Notes: generated by a model not told the origin, from the sequence alone. Shown: positions 16,173-25,402, counted from the first letter of the stretch. The stretch: DNA of 59,169 nt from Caballeronia mineralivorans PML1(12) (GCF_001028175.1 NZ_AEJF01000221.1:1-59169), one strand, 5' to 3'. Program-made: numbers and translations.

Positions 16173-16611
16173 CTATCTCGTCGTCGCCAAATCGGGGCGC
16201 TTTATCCGATGGAAATTCCGAACAAAGTAAATCAAACCGTCGCCATTGCTTCGTACCTGAACTTGCGATGCCTCGATAAACATAACGGAGTGCGAACCAA
16301 CGTCTTTAAGGTCAACAATCTTTCCTTCAATACTGGCGAGAGCGTCGTGCAAAACCGGCACGCCTTTGTTGCCGAGGTTCCACTTGGCCGTCTCGAACCG
16401 GTTACTCATCGGCATTTGTGTCATACCTGCAAAATCACGCGCAAGCTGTTCGCGCTCCCCGGGGAAGGACGTTGATACAAAGTTCGCGATTGTTTTCGAA
16501 GATCCGGTGCGTGGCACTCGACCGATTGATGCAGACCAGCAGCGTCGGAGGATTGTCTGTGACGGAGCACACAGCGCTTGCGGTGATGCCACAGCGCCCC
16601 ATCGGGCCGTC
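16173..16611 (-). pseudogene. Flavin reductase (HpaC-like), truncated and frameshifted
   Basis: On the minus strand one frame gives MGRCGITASAVCSVTDNPPT, then LLVCINRSSATHRIFENN and LCINVLP. At the CCCCGGGG run (16457-16464) the reading passes to a second frame giving GEREQLARDFAGM, GVPVLHDALASIEG, DVGSHSVMFIE and GDGLIYF. Together these are the FMN-reductase fold of two-component monooxygenase partners. The first ~20 residues are lost behind a TAA and one extra base breaks the frame. Non-functional unless the run is misread. Confidence 0.75.
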
Positions 16612-16654
16612 TTAGTCTAGTATTGCGTTAACGCATTCAGCCAGGCATCGGCAT

Positions 16655-17278
16655 ATGAAAACGCTATTCCTGATCCTCTTCTGCTCAACGCTGTTCACAC
16701 GCGGCGGCGTGGCGTATGCGCAGGTGAACCAATCGGATCCGCAGGCGCTGATCGAGACAGCAACGCAGCAGGTGCTGGACGAGGTGCGCATTCGGGCGGT
16801 CGAGCCGGGCGATATCCCTCGTATCATGGGCATCGTGAATAAAAGCATCCTTCCCTACACCGATCTTCGTCGCACGACGCAGCTCGCGATGGGCCGGCAC
16901 TGGAAGACGGCGACGCCTGCGCAGCAGGAGCAGGTCACCGAACAGTTCAAGCTGCTACTGATTCACACGTATTCGGGCGCCATTGCGCTACTTCGCCCGG
17001 ATCAACGGATTGAGTACCCTCCGTCGCGCATCTCACCGGCCGATACGGATGTCGTAGTGCGCACAATCGCGATGAGCAACGGCCAGCCAATGGAGATCGA
17101 CTACCGGTTGTACAAAGCGCCAGGCGGTTGGCGCTTATATGACCTGAACGTGCTGGGCGCCTGGTTGATCCAGACATACCGGCAACAGTTCAATGACAAG
17201 ATCCAGCAGGCTGGCGTGGAAGGACTGATTCAGTTTCTCACTGAGCGCAACCAGCAGCTTGCGTCGGGACGACCGTAA
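16655..17278 (+). CDS. MlaC/Ttg2D-like periplasmic phospholipid-binding protein
   Basis: 207 residues with a signal peptide (LFLILFCSTLFTRGGVAYAQ). The body has the MlaC pattern: DPQALIETATQQVLDEVR, ILPYTDLRRTTQLAMGRHWKTATPAQQEQVTEQFKLLLIHTYS, then WRLYDLNVLGAWLIQTYRQQF near the C terminus, the strand-helix that closes the lipid pocket. Normal partners (mlaD, mlaE, mlaF, mlaB) are missing nearby, so it is an orphan copy, perhaps serving the main Mla system elsewhere. No strong ribosome site. Confidence 0.85.
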   Translation: MKTLFLILFCSTLFTRGGVAYAQVNQSDPQALIETATQQVLDEVRIRAVEPGDIPRIMGIVNKSILPYTDLRRTTQLAMGRHWKTATPAQQEQVTEQFKLLLIHTYSGAIALLRPDQRIEYPPSRISPADTDVVVRTIAMSNGQPMEIDYRLYKAPGGWRLYDLNVLGAWLIQTYRQQFNDKIQQAGVEGLIQFLTERNQQLASGRP

Positions 17279-17333
17279 CCGGTTGCGCCCAGGCAATGGA
17301 CCTTCGCCCGGCGAGCGTGCTCATTTTTTGATT

Positions 17334-18980
17334 TCAACGTTCATAACAGATATTGGCCAGCGCATCTTGCAGCTTGCCGAGCCCTTGGCGTATGTCGCCA
17401 GCGCCATCGAACAACAAGGCTTGCAGATGATCGCTCAAGATTTGCGTCAGATCGTGGTATCGCGGCGCGGCCGGGCAGGGAAACGCCTGGATGCCGCCGG
17501 TCTTGGCTAGCCGGTCCATCACCGCAATGACGCGATTGCGCTGTAAAACGTAGCGGTCTTCCGCAACCGAATGACGCGCATTACCCGCGGCGCCATGCAA
17601 AACGAAATACTTCATCAATTCAGGCGACGTCAGCGTTTCGACCGCGTTCCATGCCGACTTCGCGGCGGGTTCAGTGTTTCTCGACGGTATCGCCAGCAGC
17701 GCACCTCCCAGCGGCGAAATCGGCTTCATGCCAGGCGCGAACGTCGGATGCAATTGCAGCCCGATGCGACCGCCTTTCTGCAACAGCGCATGGCTGTCGA
17801 GCATGCCGTACCGATTGGACCAGTGATAACACATGGCCGCTCGTCCTGAGCCGAAGATCTGCGCGTTGCGCGCCCAATGCAGGCTGCGTAGTTGAACGGG
17901 TGAATAGGGGATCAGCTCTCGAAGGTATTCAATGACGCGCCTGCCGGCTTCGCTATCGATATGCAGGACATCTTCGTCGACAGAAAGCGCCCCTTGCGCG
18001 CCGAGAATCTGCAGGAATGATTCCGCAAGAGGCAAGCCAGGTGCTGCGCTCCAGGTGATACCCGCGCGCTCCTGGCTCGGCCGCTGCAGGCGGCGCGCGC
18101 AGTGAACGACGTCCTCGAAGGTAACCGGAGGGCTGAGACCTTCGGCCTCGAACAGATCCTGGCGGTACCACAGGAAATCGAGCGTCGGCTGCAGCGGGAT
18201 CGCGTAGAGCTGTCCGTTGTTCCATCCGGCTCGCCAGACCGCATCGTAGAAATCCGCGCCGGAAAAACGCCCGCCAGCTTGTAACGCCTGCAGTTCGAGC
18301 AGGTGTCCATGACGTGATAGTTCGGCCAGCCACGGGAAGGGAATGGCGACGAGCAGCGGAGCCGTTTCTTCGACGCAGGACTCGCCTGCGAGTGTCTGCT
18401 CGAGCGCCTGACGGTACGCATCCTGCGGATACGTCAGCACCCGCAGGCGGACGCCGAGGAAGCGTTCAATGTCGGTGCGGTTGTGCTTGACGATGTCGAA
18501 GACCGGGTCCTCATAGGCGACGAGCGTCAATTCGATCGCATCGTTGAAACCCTGGACCGCCGCGCGTGGCCATGCAATGTCCGGTGCGGGCGCGAGGCTG
18601 GCTGCGTCGAAGCGATCGAGCGAATGGGTGTGGCTGGCGCCCACGATGAGGCGGATCGTCTGCTCGGTGATGCTGTCGAGTCGTTCGAGCAACGCCGCGG
18701 TCGGGATCACCGTGGCGCGGTTCCCTGTGCCGGAAAGCGGACGAAATTGAAGCCAGCCCCGGGCCTTCAGTGCGAACACCGCACGTCGCGCACTCGTGCG
18801 AGGCAGGCCGGACAGGTCGGCCAGCGCAGTGATTGTTGTGTACTTGTCGCTCAGGTGGTTCTGCAGCAGCGCGCCAAGCACCGGCCACGTGGTCTGAGCG
18901 TCGTCGCCGAGTTCGTGGCGCAGTACCTCCGATAGCTTGTCAATGACGGCTATTGCGGCGCGGCAATCACGTGCATGCAT
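17334..18980 (-). CDS. Winged-helix regulator fused to an ABC solute-binding domain
   Basis: 548 residues with no signal peptide. Residues ~25-100 form a MarR-like winged helix (ITALADLSGLPRTSARRAVFALKARGWLQFRP). Residues ~140-540 are an SBP_bac_1-type sugar-binding fold (YPQDAYRQALEQTLAGE, WNNGQLYAIPLQPTLDFLWYRQDLFEAEGL, the late FGSGRAAMCYHWSNRYGML). Binding proteins of this kind normally sit in the periplasm, so here the fold has been taken over as an intracellular sugar sensor. It is divergent from a sugar-binding protein and sugar oxidation genes, its likely targets. The inter-gene region carries TTATT-GAA-AATAA. Confidence 0.82.
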   Translation of the reverse strand: MHARDCRAAIAVIDKLSEVLRHELGDDAQTTWPVLGALLQNHLSDKYTTITALADLSGLPRTSARRAVFALKARGWLQFRPLSGTGNRATVIPTAALLERLDSITEQTIRLIVGASHTHSLDRFDAASLAPAPDIAWPRAAVQGFNDAIELTLVAYEDPVFDIVKHNRTDIERFLGVRLRVLTYPQDAYRQALEQTLAGESCVEETAPLLVAIPFPWLAELSRHGHLLELQALQAGGRFSGADFYDAVWRAGWNNGQLYAIPLQPTLDFLWYRQDLFEAEGLSPPVTFEDVVHCARRLQRPSQERAGITWSAAPGLPLAESFLQILGAQGALSVDEDVLHIDSEAGRRVIEYLRELIPYSPVQLRSLHWARNAQIFGSGRAAMCYHWSNRYGMLDSHALLQKGGRIGLQLHPTFAPGMKPISPLGGALLAIPSRNTEPAAKSAWNAVETLTSPELMKYFVLHGAAGNARHSVAEDRYVLQRNRVIAVMDRLAKTGGIQAFPCPAAPRYHDLTQILSDHLQALLFDGAGDIRQGLGKLQDALANICYER

Positions 18981-19061
18981 CGAAACGAGCTCCCGTAACT
19001 AACCCGATAACAGTGGGATGGTTTTATCGTGGAGCAGCATAGCATCTCCTAGGTATTGATT

Positions 19062-19074
19062 TTATTGAAAATAA
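19062..19074. promoter_or_regulatory. Inverted repeat in the divergent promoter region
   Basis: TTATT-GAA-AATAA in an A+T-rich patch between the divergent fusion regulator and the sugar-binding protein gene; candidate operator or promoter element. Position is the only support. Confidence 0.3.
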
Positions 19075-19182
19075 CCAGAATGGATATTTTCGAGCACCCG
19101 TTTTGCGACGACTCGGTCATAGGATGCAAGCACGCAGCGCCCCATGAGGCGAACGCGGCTAAAAACGAACAGGAGACGACGT

Positions 19183-20199
19183 ATGAGACGAGTGGCACGC
19201 CTGATAGCGGCAGTGGCCGTACTGGCATTCAGCCTGCACGCAGCAGCGGATGCGCGATTCGTTGTAGTGACGCACGCGCCCGATGCGGATCCGTTCTGGA
19301 ATGTGGTCAAGAGCGGGATTCGGGACGCCGAGAAGGATTTCGGCGTGTCGGCCGACTATCGCAATCCTCCCAACGGCGATCTCGCCGACATGACCCGCCT
19401 GCTTGAACAGGCGGGTGCGCGCAACTATGACGGCGTTGCGACGACGATCGCCGATCTTGACGTCGTCGCGCGTCCGGTGAAGGCGATCGTGGTCAGAGGC
19501 GTGCCGGTCATCACCTTTAACTCTGGTACAGCCAAGCAAAGCGAATCGCTCGGTGCGTTAATGCACATCGGCCAGCCCGAGTACGAGGCCGGCAAGGAAG
19601 CCGGCCAACGAGCGAAGGCTGCAGGCGTCAAGAGCTTTCTGTGCGTCAACAACAACGTGACCAACCCGGAGTCTTTCGAGCGTTGCAGGGGATTTGCTGA
19701 AGCCATTGGCGCGGACTTCAAGAAGGCGACGCTCGATTCCGGAAACGACCCGATCGAAGTCGAAAACAAGGTGTTCGCAACGCTGCACGAACGGCCGGGG
19801 ACGCAGGCCGTGCTGGCCCTCGGTCCAACGTCTGCTGTGCCCGCACTGCGCGCGGTCCAGAAGCTCGGGCTGACAGGGAAGATATATTTCGCGACGTTCG
19901 ACCTGACCCCCGAAGTCGACCAGGCGATCCAGGCCGGGACGGTCGCGTTCGCAATCGATCAGCAGCCGTACCTGCAAGGCTATATTCCGATCGCGTTGCT
20001 GGCGATCATGAAGCGGGACAACAACCGGGACGTCGGCAAGGCATGCGCAACGCTGGCCGCCGATCCGAAGTTCAAGGGACATCTGGAGACCTACGGCCTG
20101 ACGCCGCACTTCGGGCCGGCCGGCGTGGATACCGGGCCAGGTTTCGTCACGCGCGACAACGTCCGGACGGTCGAAAAGTACGCGGGACAGTATCGCTGA
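19183..20199 (+). CDS. Periplasmic sugar-binding protein (type 1, Peripla_BP_4)
   Basis: 338 residues from ATG 19183, with AGGAG eight bases upstream and a signal peptide (LIAAVAVLAFSLHAAADARF). FVVVTHAPDADPFWNVVKSGIRDAEKDFGV, GVPVITFNSG, AVLALGPTSAVPALRAV and AFAIDQQPYLQGYIPIALL are the ribose/xylose-type binding fold. No permease or ATPase gene follows. The protein therefore either shares a transporter encoded elsewhere or acts in sensing. Probably cotranscribed with the isomerase-like and dehydrogenase genes. Confidence 0.9.
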   Translation: MRRVARLIAAVAVLAFSLHAAADARFVVVTHAPDADPFWNVVKSGIRDAEKDFGVSADYRNPPNGDLADMTRLLEQAGARNYDGVATTIADLDVVARPVKAIVVRGVPVITFNSGTAKQSESLGALMHIGQPEYEAGKEAGQRAKAAGVKSFLCVNNNVTNPESFERCRGFAEAIGADFKKATLDSGNDPIEVENKVFATLHERPGTQAVLALGPTSAVPALRAVQKLGLTGKIYFATFDLTPEVDQAIQAGTVAFAIDQQPYLQGYIPIALLAIMKRDNNRDVGKACATLAADPKFKGHLETYGLTPHFGPAGVDTGPGFVTRDNVRTVEKYAGQYR

Positions 20200-20281
20200 A
20201 CGAGTACTCCGCCGCGAGGGCGCTCAGGCCGGGTCGCGCGGCGGCATGAAATCCAATCGTGGATGATCAGGAGGATCACGC

Positions 20282-21073
20282 ATGTTTCAACTGGCCGTAT
20301 GTGCAGAAATGGTTTTTCGTGACCTGCCATTTGTCGAGCGGGTCAAAAAAATTGCCGGGATGGGCTTCCAGGTCGAGATCTGGGACTGGACCAGGCAGGA
20401 CATTGGCGCGCTGGTCGATACGGGCGCCACGTTTTCGTCGATGACGGGTTATGTGGAAGGCGATCTGATCACGGCAGATGGCGCACAGGCGCTCTCGCGA
20501 ACCGCCGCGCAATCCATCGAGGTAGCGCAGCGACTGCGCTGCCCGCGCCTGAATCTGCACGGTACCGGACTGGACGGGAACGGCATGCCTGTGAAGCCCA
20601 TACCGGTTGTATCGGGCGCGATGTGGCTCGCCGCGCGTCGCACGCTGGCGAAGGTAGCCGAGCTCGGGCAGCGTGCAGGCGTCACTTTCTGCCTCGAGAA
20701 CCTGAACACCGAGGTGGACCATCCCGGCGTGCCGTTTGCGCGCGCAGCCGATACGCTCGCGCTGGTCGAAGGGGTGAATAGTCCGCATCTTCGCCTCAAT
20801 CTGGATCTTTACCACGCGCAAATCGGCGAAGGCAACCTGATCGAACTGGTTCGCCGCGCGCTTCCCTTTGTTGGCGAAATCCAGGTTGCCGATGTTCCCG
20901 GACGCTGCGAGCCCGGCACCGGCGAGATCAATTACCCGGCGATTGCCCAGGTGCTGGCGGACGCCGGCTACCGAGGCACGGTCGCGCTGGAGGCCTGGGC
21001 GAGCGGAAACGACGAACTGGCCCTGCAGCGGTTTCGGGACGCCTTCTCGGTACACGAGAACGTTACTGCCTGA
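20282..21073 (+). CDS. Hydroxypyruvate isomerase-like TIM-barrel protein
   Basis: 263 residues, xylose isomerase-like/AP endonuclease 2 fold. MFQLAVCAEMVFRDLPFVERV, CLENLNTEVDHPG (first metal Glu), LRLNLDLYHAQIGEGNL (Asp and His ligands), GEIQVADVPGRCEPGTGEINY and VALEAW (last Glu) follow the Hyi pattern. AGGAGG-type ribosome site precedes. Family members isomerise hydroxypyruvate or keto-sugars; with the neighbouring oxidoreductase a sugar or polyol oxidation route is likely, substrate unknown. Confidence 0.88.
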   Translation: MFQLAVCAEMVFRDLPFVERVKKIAGMGFQVEIWDWTRQDIGALVDTGATFSSMTGYVEGDLITADGAQALSRTAAQSIEVAQRLRCPRLNLHGTGLDGNGMPVKPIPVVSGAMWLAARRTLAKVAELGQRAGVTFCLENLNTEVDHPGVPFARAADTLALVEGVNSPHLRLNLDLYHAQIGEGNLIELVRRALPFVGEIQVADVPGRCEPGTGEINYPAIAQVLADAGYRGTVALEAWASGNDELALQRFRDAFSVHENVTA

Positions 21074-21125
21074 ATTGATAGTTAGACCATCGGCTAACGC
21101 AACCATCCTAAACATAGGAATACGT

Positions 21126-22181
21126 ATGAATACGCAAAAACCCGTTCGCGTGGGTCTTATCGGCGCCGGCGCCATCGGTTCATTTCACGGCGAGAGCATT
21201 GCCCGCCGACTGCACAATGCGCAGCTTGCAGCTATTGCCGATCCTTCCCCCGGTGCAGCGCAGCGGCTTGCGGAGCGACTCGATTGCCCCGTCGCGGTGA
21301 CACAAGCCGAAGAGATCATCGCGAATCCGGATATCGATGCGGTGGTCATTGCCGCGCCAGCCCGCTTTCACGCCAGCCTCGTTGTGTCGGCTGCACGAGC
21401 GGGGAAAGCCGTGTTCTGTGAAAAGCCGATGGCGTTGACACTCGACGAAGCCAACATGGCGATCGAGGCTGCGCGTGCGGCGGGCGTCCCGCTGCAGGTC
21501 GGCTTCAACCGTCGCTACGACAAGGCGTGGGCCGAAGCTCATGACGCGATTGTCTCGGGTGAACTGGGGACCCCGCAACTGCTGCGTTCGCTGACCCGCG
21601 ATCCGGGTCTTGCCGATCCGGCGCGCGTTCCGGTATGGGCGATTTTCTTCGAAACGCTGATTCACGACTTCGACACATTGCGATTTCTGAATCCAGGCTC
21701 GGAAGTCACGGAGGTTTATGCCATCGCGGATGCGCTCGTTCGGCCGGATTTCAAGGAGCGCGGCCTGCGGGACACCGCGCTCGTCAGCATGAGGTTCGAC
21801 AATGGAGCGATGGCCACCGCGGAAGCGAATTTCCATGCTGTCTACGGCTACGATGTTCGCGGCGAAGCTTTCGGTTCCGGCGGGATGGTCACGATGGGCG
21901 ACGTCCGACGCTCGAACATGGCCCGGTTCGCGGCGGATGGCGTGTGCAATGCCACTACTCGGCTTAATACGGACCTCTTTCAGGACGGCTACACGGCCCA
22001 GCTTGCGTCCTTCATGGACGCGGTGAGATCCGGTGTGGTCAGCGGACCAGGCGGAGAGGATGCGCGCGCCGCGTTGGCGATCGCGCTTGCGTGCGTGCAT
22101 TCGGTGAACGTTGGACGGCCCGTACGCCTTGCCGACATTATCGAATCGCCGCCCGTCTTGGCGCTCTATGGCGTCGCGTGA
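21126..22181 (+). CDS. Gfo/Idh/MocA-family dehydrogenase (inositol 2-dehydrogenase-like)
   Basis: 351 residues from ATG 21126 (ATAGGA upstream; the frame is open further back but overlaps the previous gene). Rossmann GLIGAGAIGSFHG, the hallmark EKP in FCEKPMAL, the substrate loop VGFNRRYDKAW and the catalytic Asp/His pair in ETLIHDFDTLRF. NAD(P)-dependent oxidation of a cyclic polyol or sugar at one hydroxyl is expected. 52 bases after the isomerase-like gene; same operon. Confidence 0.9.
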   Translation: MNTQKPVRVGLIGAGAIGSFHGESIARRLHNAQLAAIADPSPGAAQRLAERLDCPVAVTQAEEIIANPDIDAVVIAAPARFHASLVVSAARAGKAVFCEKPMALTLDEANMAIEAARAAGVPLQVGFNRRYDKAWAEAHDAIVSGELGTPQLLRSLTRDPGLADPARVPVWAIFFETLIHDFDTLRFLNPGSEVTEVYAIADALVRPDFKERGLRDTALVSMRFDNGAMATAEANFHAVYGYDVRGEAFGSGGMVTMGDVRRSNMARFAADGVCNATTRLNTDLFQDGYTAQLASFMDAVRSGVVSGPGGEDARAALAIALACVHSVNVGRPVRLADIIESPPVLALYGVA

Positions 22182-22206
22182 CAAGCTTGTTGCAGTGTGC
22201 TTTCGC

Positions 22207-23340
22207 TCAAGGCGAGTTCGCGGCCATCTTTCCCGCCGGTTCGGCGCTGCGGACCGGCGCAAAACCTAACGTTCGAGCGAGCCGGCCCGCGCGCGCTCGA
22301 ACTAGCCCCCAGTTCGTGTTCACCGTATGAAAGGTCCACGCCGAAGAGGCATTTTGGTTACTCCAGTATGACTTGAAATGCTCTGAGCCCACCCCGAAAT
22401 CCAGATCGAAGCGCTGTTCGAACGCCCATTTCACACAGTGTTCGACCGCTATCGAGCCTGGACCGAACTTCCCATACTTCTCGTTGAAACCGCCCATGAT
22501 CGCGTTGGCGCAAGGGTTCCCAATAGTCGCGATCAAAGCAGCAATAGGCACGTTATCCAGAGAGACAATGATGAGGCGCGCCATCGCGTGACCGTCGGAT
22601 GCGCTGAGCAGCGCAACGAGAAAGGTCTGAAAATAAGATGAATGCAGCCAGTCACCATGTTTGTGGACTCGATCGCTCCAGCCACGCTTCCATTGCAGCA
22701 TCCGGTCGACCATGGTTGCAATCTCTTCCGTGTCCGCCGGATCTGCCATGCGTATGACTAACGCTCCTTCCTTGGACAAGCGGCGTTGAAGCGCTCCGGG
22801 TTTTTTGCGGTACAAAGTCCCCAGCTTGCCGCAAAACACGTCCCAGTCGTTTTCGTCTCTCAGCTTCGCAATCCAGGAATCATCCCGTTTGGCGCTCACG
22901 ACACGGCGGTGCCGCCGTGCAAGATCGTACAGTTCGGATCCTTCGTGCGTGTACGGCAAGTGCATGAAATCGGCGCCACAACGACGACATGCCAAACGCC
23001 ACGCACCTGCGATCAGCGCTGCAGCGAATTGGTCACTGGCTACAAGAACGCTTGTGTAGTCGCCGGCGTCCGGGCTCAAAGGAAGCAGATAGGTCCATAA
23101 AGCCCGCCTGTAGGTAACGAGGGGCCATACCATCACCAGGCGCCCATTTTCGCGACACACGAGGCACCGTAGGCGTCTGCCTTGTGGCTTGGCTACGTGA
23201 AGCCACGCGAGCAGGCAAACACTGAAGGCCTGATAGTAGCGGCCATTTGCTCTAGACCAAAGCGCGTCCCAATCATCCTTCAGCGCACGGAACTGGTTTT
23301 CGTCACTGATGATTTCATATTGCAGGTCTGTGTCGCGCAT
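22207..23340 (-). CDS. GNAT acetyltransferase of the CelD/BcsL type
   Basis: 377 residues from the ATG at 23340 (an upstream in-frame start would add an unrelated basic leader). The C-terminal half has the double-GNAT/FemAB layout: KPGALQRRLSKEGALVIRMADPADTEEIATMVDRML, LIIVSLDNVPIAALIATIG, GFNEKYGKFGPGSIAVEHCVKWAFEQRFDLDFGVGSEHFKSYW. Such proteins acetylate or acylate exopolysaccharides, as in cellulose clusters. No polysaccharide genes lie adjacent, and the gene converges on the dehydrogenase. Codon use looks A+T-richer than its neighbours. Confidence 0.75.
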   Translation of the reverse strand: MRDTDLQYEIISDENQFRALKDDWDALWSRANGRYYQAFSVCLLAWLHVAKPQGRRLRCLVCRENGRLVMVWPLVTYRRALWTYLLPLSPDAGDYTSVLVASDQFAAALIAGAWRLACRRCGADFMHLPYTHEGSELYDLARRHRRVVSAKRDDSWIAKLRDENDWDVFCGKLGTLYRKKPGALQRRLSKEGALVIRMADPADTEEIATMVDRMLQWKRGWSDRVHKHGDWLHSSYFQTFLVALLSASDGHAMARLIIVSLDNVPIAALIATIGNPCANAIMGGFNEKYGKFGPGSIAVEHCVKWAFEQRFDLDFGVGSEHFKSYWSNQNASSAWTFHTVNTNWGLVRARAGRLARTLGFAPVRSAEPAGKMAANSP

Positions 23341-23561
23341 GGCATCTCGAAGAATGATCGTGGTTGGGCGCGGTCGTGTCTCTTCTCGTCGGATACATCG
23401 CCCGAAACGGCCGGCAAACGCGTTCGGCTTCAATGTTCCTAAGTGCTGGCGGGGAAACCCGTGTCTGCATGTTTTTCACCATGCATTCTCCTCGCCGCGT
23501 ATCGCCACAACCGTTAGCTTGCGAACACAGTCATCATCATTCACTGCCGGGCGCCACGATC

Positions 23562-23684
23562 ATGCTCGACAGCTACCGGGATGATGGCCATCTTGGGCAG
23601 TACGCGATCGTGGTGCCTTCGCTGGATCTAATCGTAGTCAATCGTGTTGATCCGAGGCTTACTTCGAAGCGTGTAGGGAAGTAA
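23562..23684 (+). pseudogene. C-terminal fragment of a serine hydrolase (class C beta-lactamase fold)
   Basis: LDSYRDDGHLGQYAIVVPSL, continuing DLIVVNRVDP, matches the end of beta-lactamase-like hydrolases, where GxxGQxxxVvPsxDLVVV follows the H/K-T-G strand. Nothing recognisable lies upstream. It may be the rest of a paralogue of the intact enzyme at 25403. Confidence 0.45.
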
Positions 23685-24173
23685 AGAAAGGCGAAGCTGT
23701 TGTGGTTGATCGAATCAGTTGCTGGTACAACTGCAACGGACATTGGACCTGAACCGAAGATCGGTATCGTTACCTGCTATCGCTAAATAAGCCTCATCAA
23801 ATTCGCGCCTGAATGTGGCGTTGGCATAAAGCCAAATACAACATCTAAAGAGAAAGCGCCCGGATCGTTCATCGCTGTTCATGAGGCCGTCGACGGTGAA
23901 CCACCCACAACTTGCATGGTGTGAGTGCCGAAGCTACCTGCAATGACAGACTCCAGCCGGCCATCGGCCGATCGAAGAATAACTACGAAAGTCGGCTTGC
24001 AGCCAGGTAACAGACGTTCCATCTGTCAGTCGAATGCGCGGACGAATCCTGAGCGGCGCTGACTCTCGAACTGCAGCGTGCTGGACCGCAGATTTAGGTT
24101 CGACTCGCGACAGCCGACGTCAGCATCGTTCTAGATTCGCACGGAATCTCGACAACGGACCTATTTCGACTTG
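23685..24173. other. Gene-free stretch
   Basis: All frames are closed by frequent stops, and the base composition is lower in G+C than the neighbouring genes. No hairpin with a T tract and no repeat was recognised. Confidence 0.5.
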
Positions 24174-25088
24174 CTAACTCGTACTCGTCAAAGCGAAGAT
24201 AAAGTCAAGAAATACCCTTGTCTTGGCCGGCGTGTGGTGCCGCGATGGATGGTACGCATAGAGCGGGAAGCGCTCATCCGGCCAGTCTGGGAAAAGGTTG
24301 ACGAGCCGTCCCTCCCGGATCAGGTGCTCGGCTCCGAGCAGAAGCATCTGCGCGACGCCGGAGCCGGCCAGACACGCGTTGAGAAGTGCGCTTGGATCAT
24401 TCACCGTAAGCCGTCCATTCGTTTCGACAACAAGCTTTTTGCGCTTGCGATGAAACTCCCACGGATACGGCTTTCCGGTTTCCGGGTTCCGGAATTCGAG
24501 ACACCTGTGCACCCCGCGACTCAGCTCTTGAGGCTCCGCTGGCCGCCCCCGGCGAGCGAGGTACAAGGGCGATGCGACAGTGACAACCGCGGTGTCAAGG
24601 AGCTTTCGCGCAATCAGACTGGATGAGCGAGGTTCGCCAAATCGCAAGGCCAGATCGAAGCCGTCCATGATGAGGTCGCCGAGCTGATCTCTCGCAATGA
24701 ACTCGAGTTCAAGTTCAGGATGCGCATCCATGAATTCGTCGAGCTTCGAGCCCAGAATGATTCGCGAAAAAACCGGATCAAGATTGATTCGCAGCTTCCC
24801 GCGCACTGTCGCGGCGCCTCCTGCCGCGGCTGCGGCCGCTTCCTCCATTCCCCTTAAGTGCGGCATGACCTGCTCGTAGAACCGTCGGCCCTCTTCCGTA
24901 AGGGAAACGGCGCGGGTCGTCCGATTGAAGAGCCGTATTTTCAGCCGCCTTTCGAGTCGAGCGATTGCCCGGCTAACCCCGGGTGGCGACATATCCATCA
25001 ATTCGGAGGCGGCTGCGAACGTCCCCGCATCGACGACGGCAGCGAATACGCTGATACCGCTAGAGAGACTCTCGCTGGACGATCGCAT
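24174..25088 (-). CDS. LysR-family transcriptional regulator
   Basis: 304 residues: helix-turn-helix ~12-68 (VFAAVVDAGTFAAASELMDMSPPGVSRAIARLERRLKIRLFNRT) and effector domain (LRINLDPVFSRIILGSKLDEFM, DGFDLALRFGEP). Divergent from the serine hydrolase, with about 310 bases between starts, and presumably its regulator. The GTCATT repeats at 25292-25320 lie in that gap. Confidence 0.9.
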   Translation of the reverse strand: MRSSSESLSSGISVFAAVVDAGTFAAASELMDMSPPGVSRAIARLERRLKIRLFNRTTRAVSLTEEGRRFYEQVMPHLRGMEEAAAAAAGGAATVRGKLRINLDPVFSRIILGSKLDEFMDAHPELELEFIARDQLGDLIMDGFDLALRFGEPRSSSLIARKLLDTAVVTVASPLYLARRGRPAEPQELSRGVHRCLEFRNPETGKPYPWEFHRKRKKLVVETNGRLTVNDPSALLNACLAGSGVAQMLLLGAEHLIREGRLVNLFPDWPDERFPLYAYHPSRHHTPAKTRVFLDFIFALTSTS

Positions 25089-25291
25089 AGGCGCTGCATC
25101 CTGGTCATTTGATGGTCGGAAGACGTTCAGTCGAACGCCAACATAGCACGCAGGACGACTCCGACTCGCAACCGCGATCGAATGCCACTCCGCCGGTCCC
25201 GAACACTCGATTCAGTACCGTGCCAGGGCCGCTATTGGCTGGTTCTGCACAGTGCGTCAAAAACCGCACTATGACTCATTAGTAACTGCCA

Positions 25292-25320
25292 GTCATTTCA
25301 CAAGTGTCATTCGTGTCATT
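25292..25320. repeat. Triple GTCATT repeat upstream of the serine hydrolase
   Basis: GTCATT occurs at 25292, 25306 and 25315, with a related ACTCATT near 25274. They lie about 85-110 bases before the hydrolase start and could be activator contacts or a promoter-proximal array. No binding evidence. Confidence 0.35.
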
Positions 25321-25402
25321 TAGTTTCTCGTCGCGTTTACCCACAATGCATCCCAACAGGACGTTTCAACCTCAGTTCATTTCAATTTCCAAGGAGTAGG
25401 AG

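Noticed and set aside
21180..22262. Long minus-strand open frame of 360 codons
   Set aside because: Shadow of the Gfo/Idh/MocA dehydrogenase; basic, motif-free, no ribosome site.
24100..24130. GGTTCGACTC, resembling a tRNA T-arm
   Set aside because: No matching acceptor, D or anticodon stems around it.
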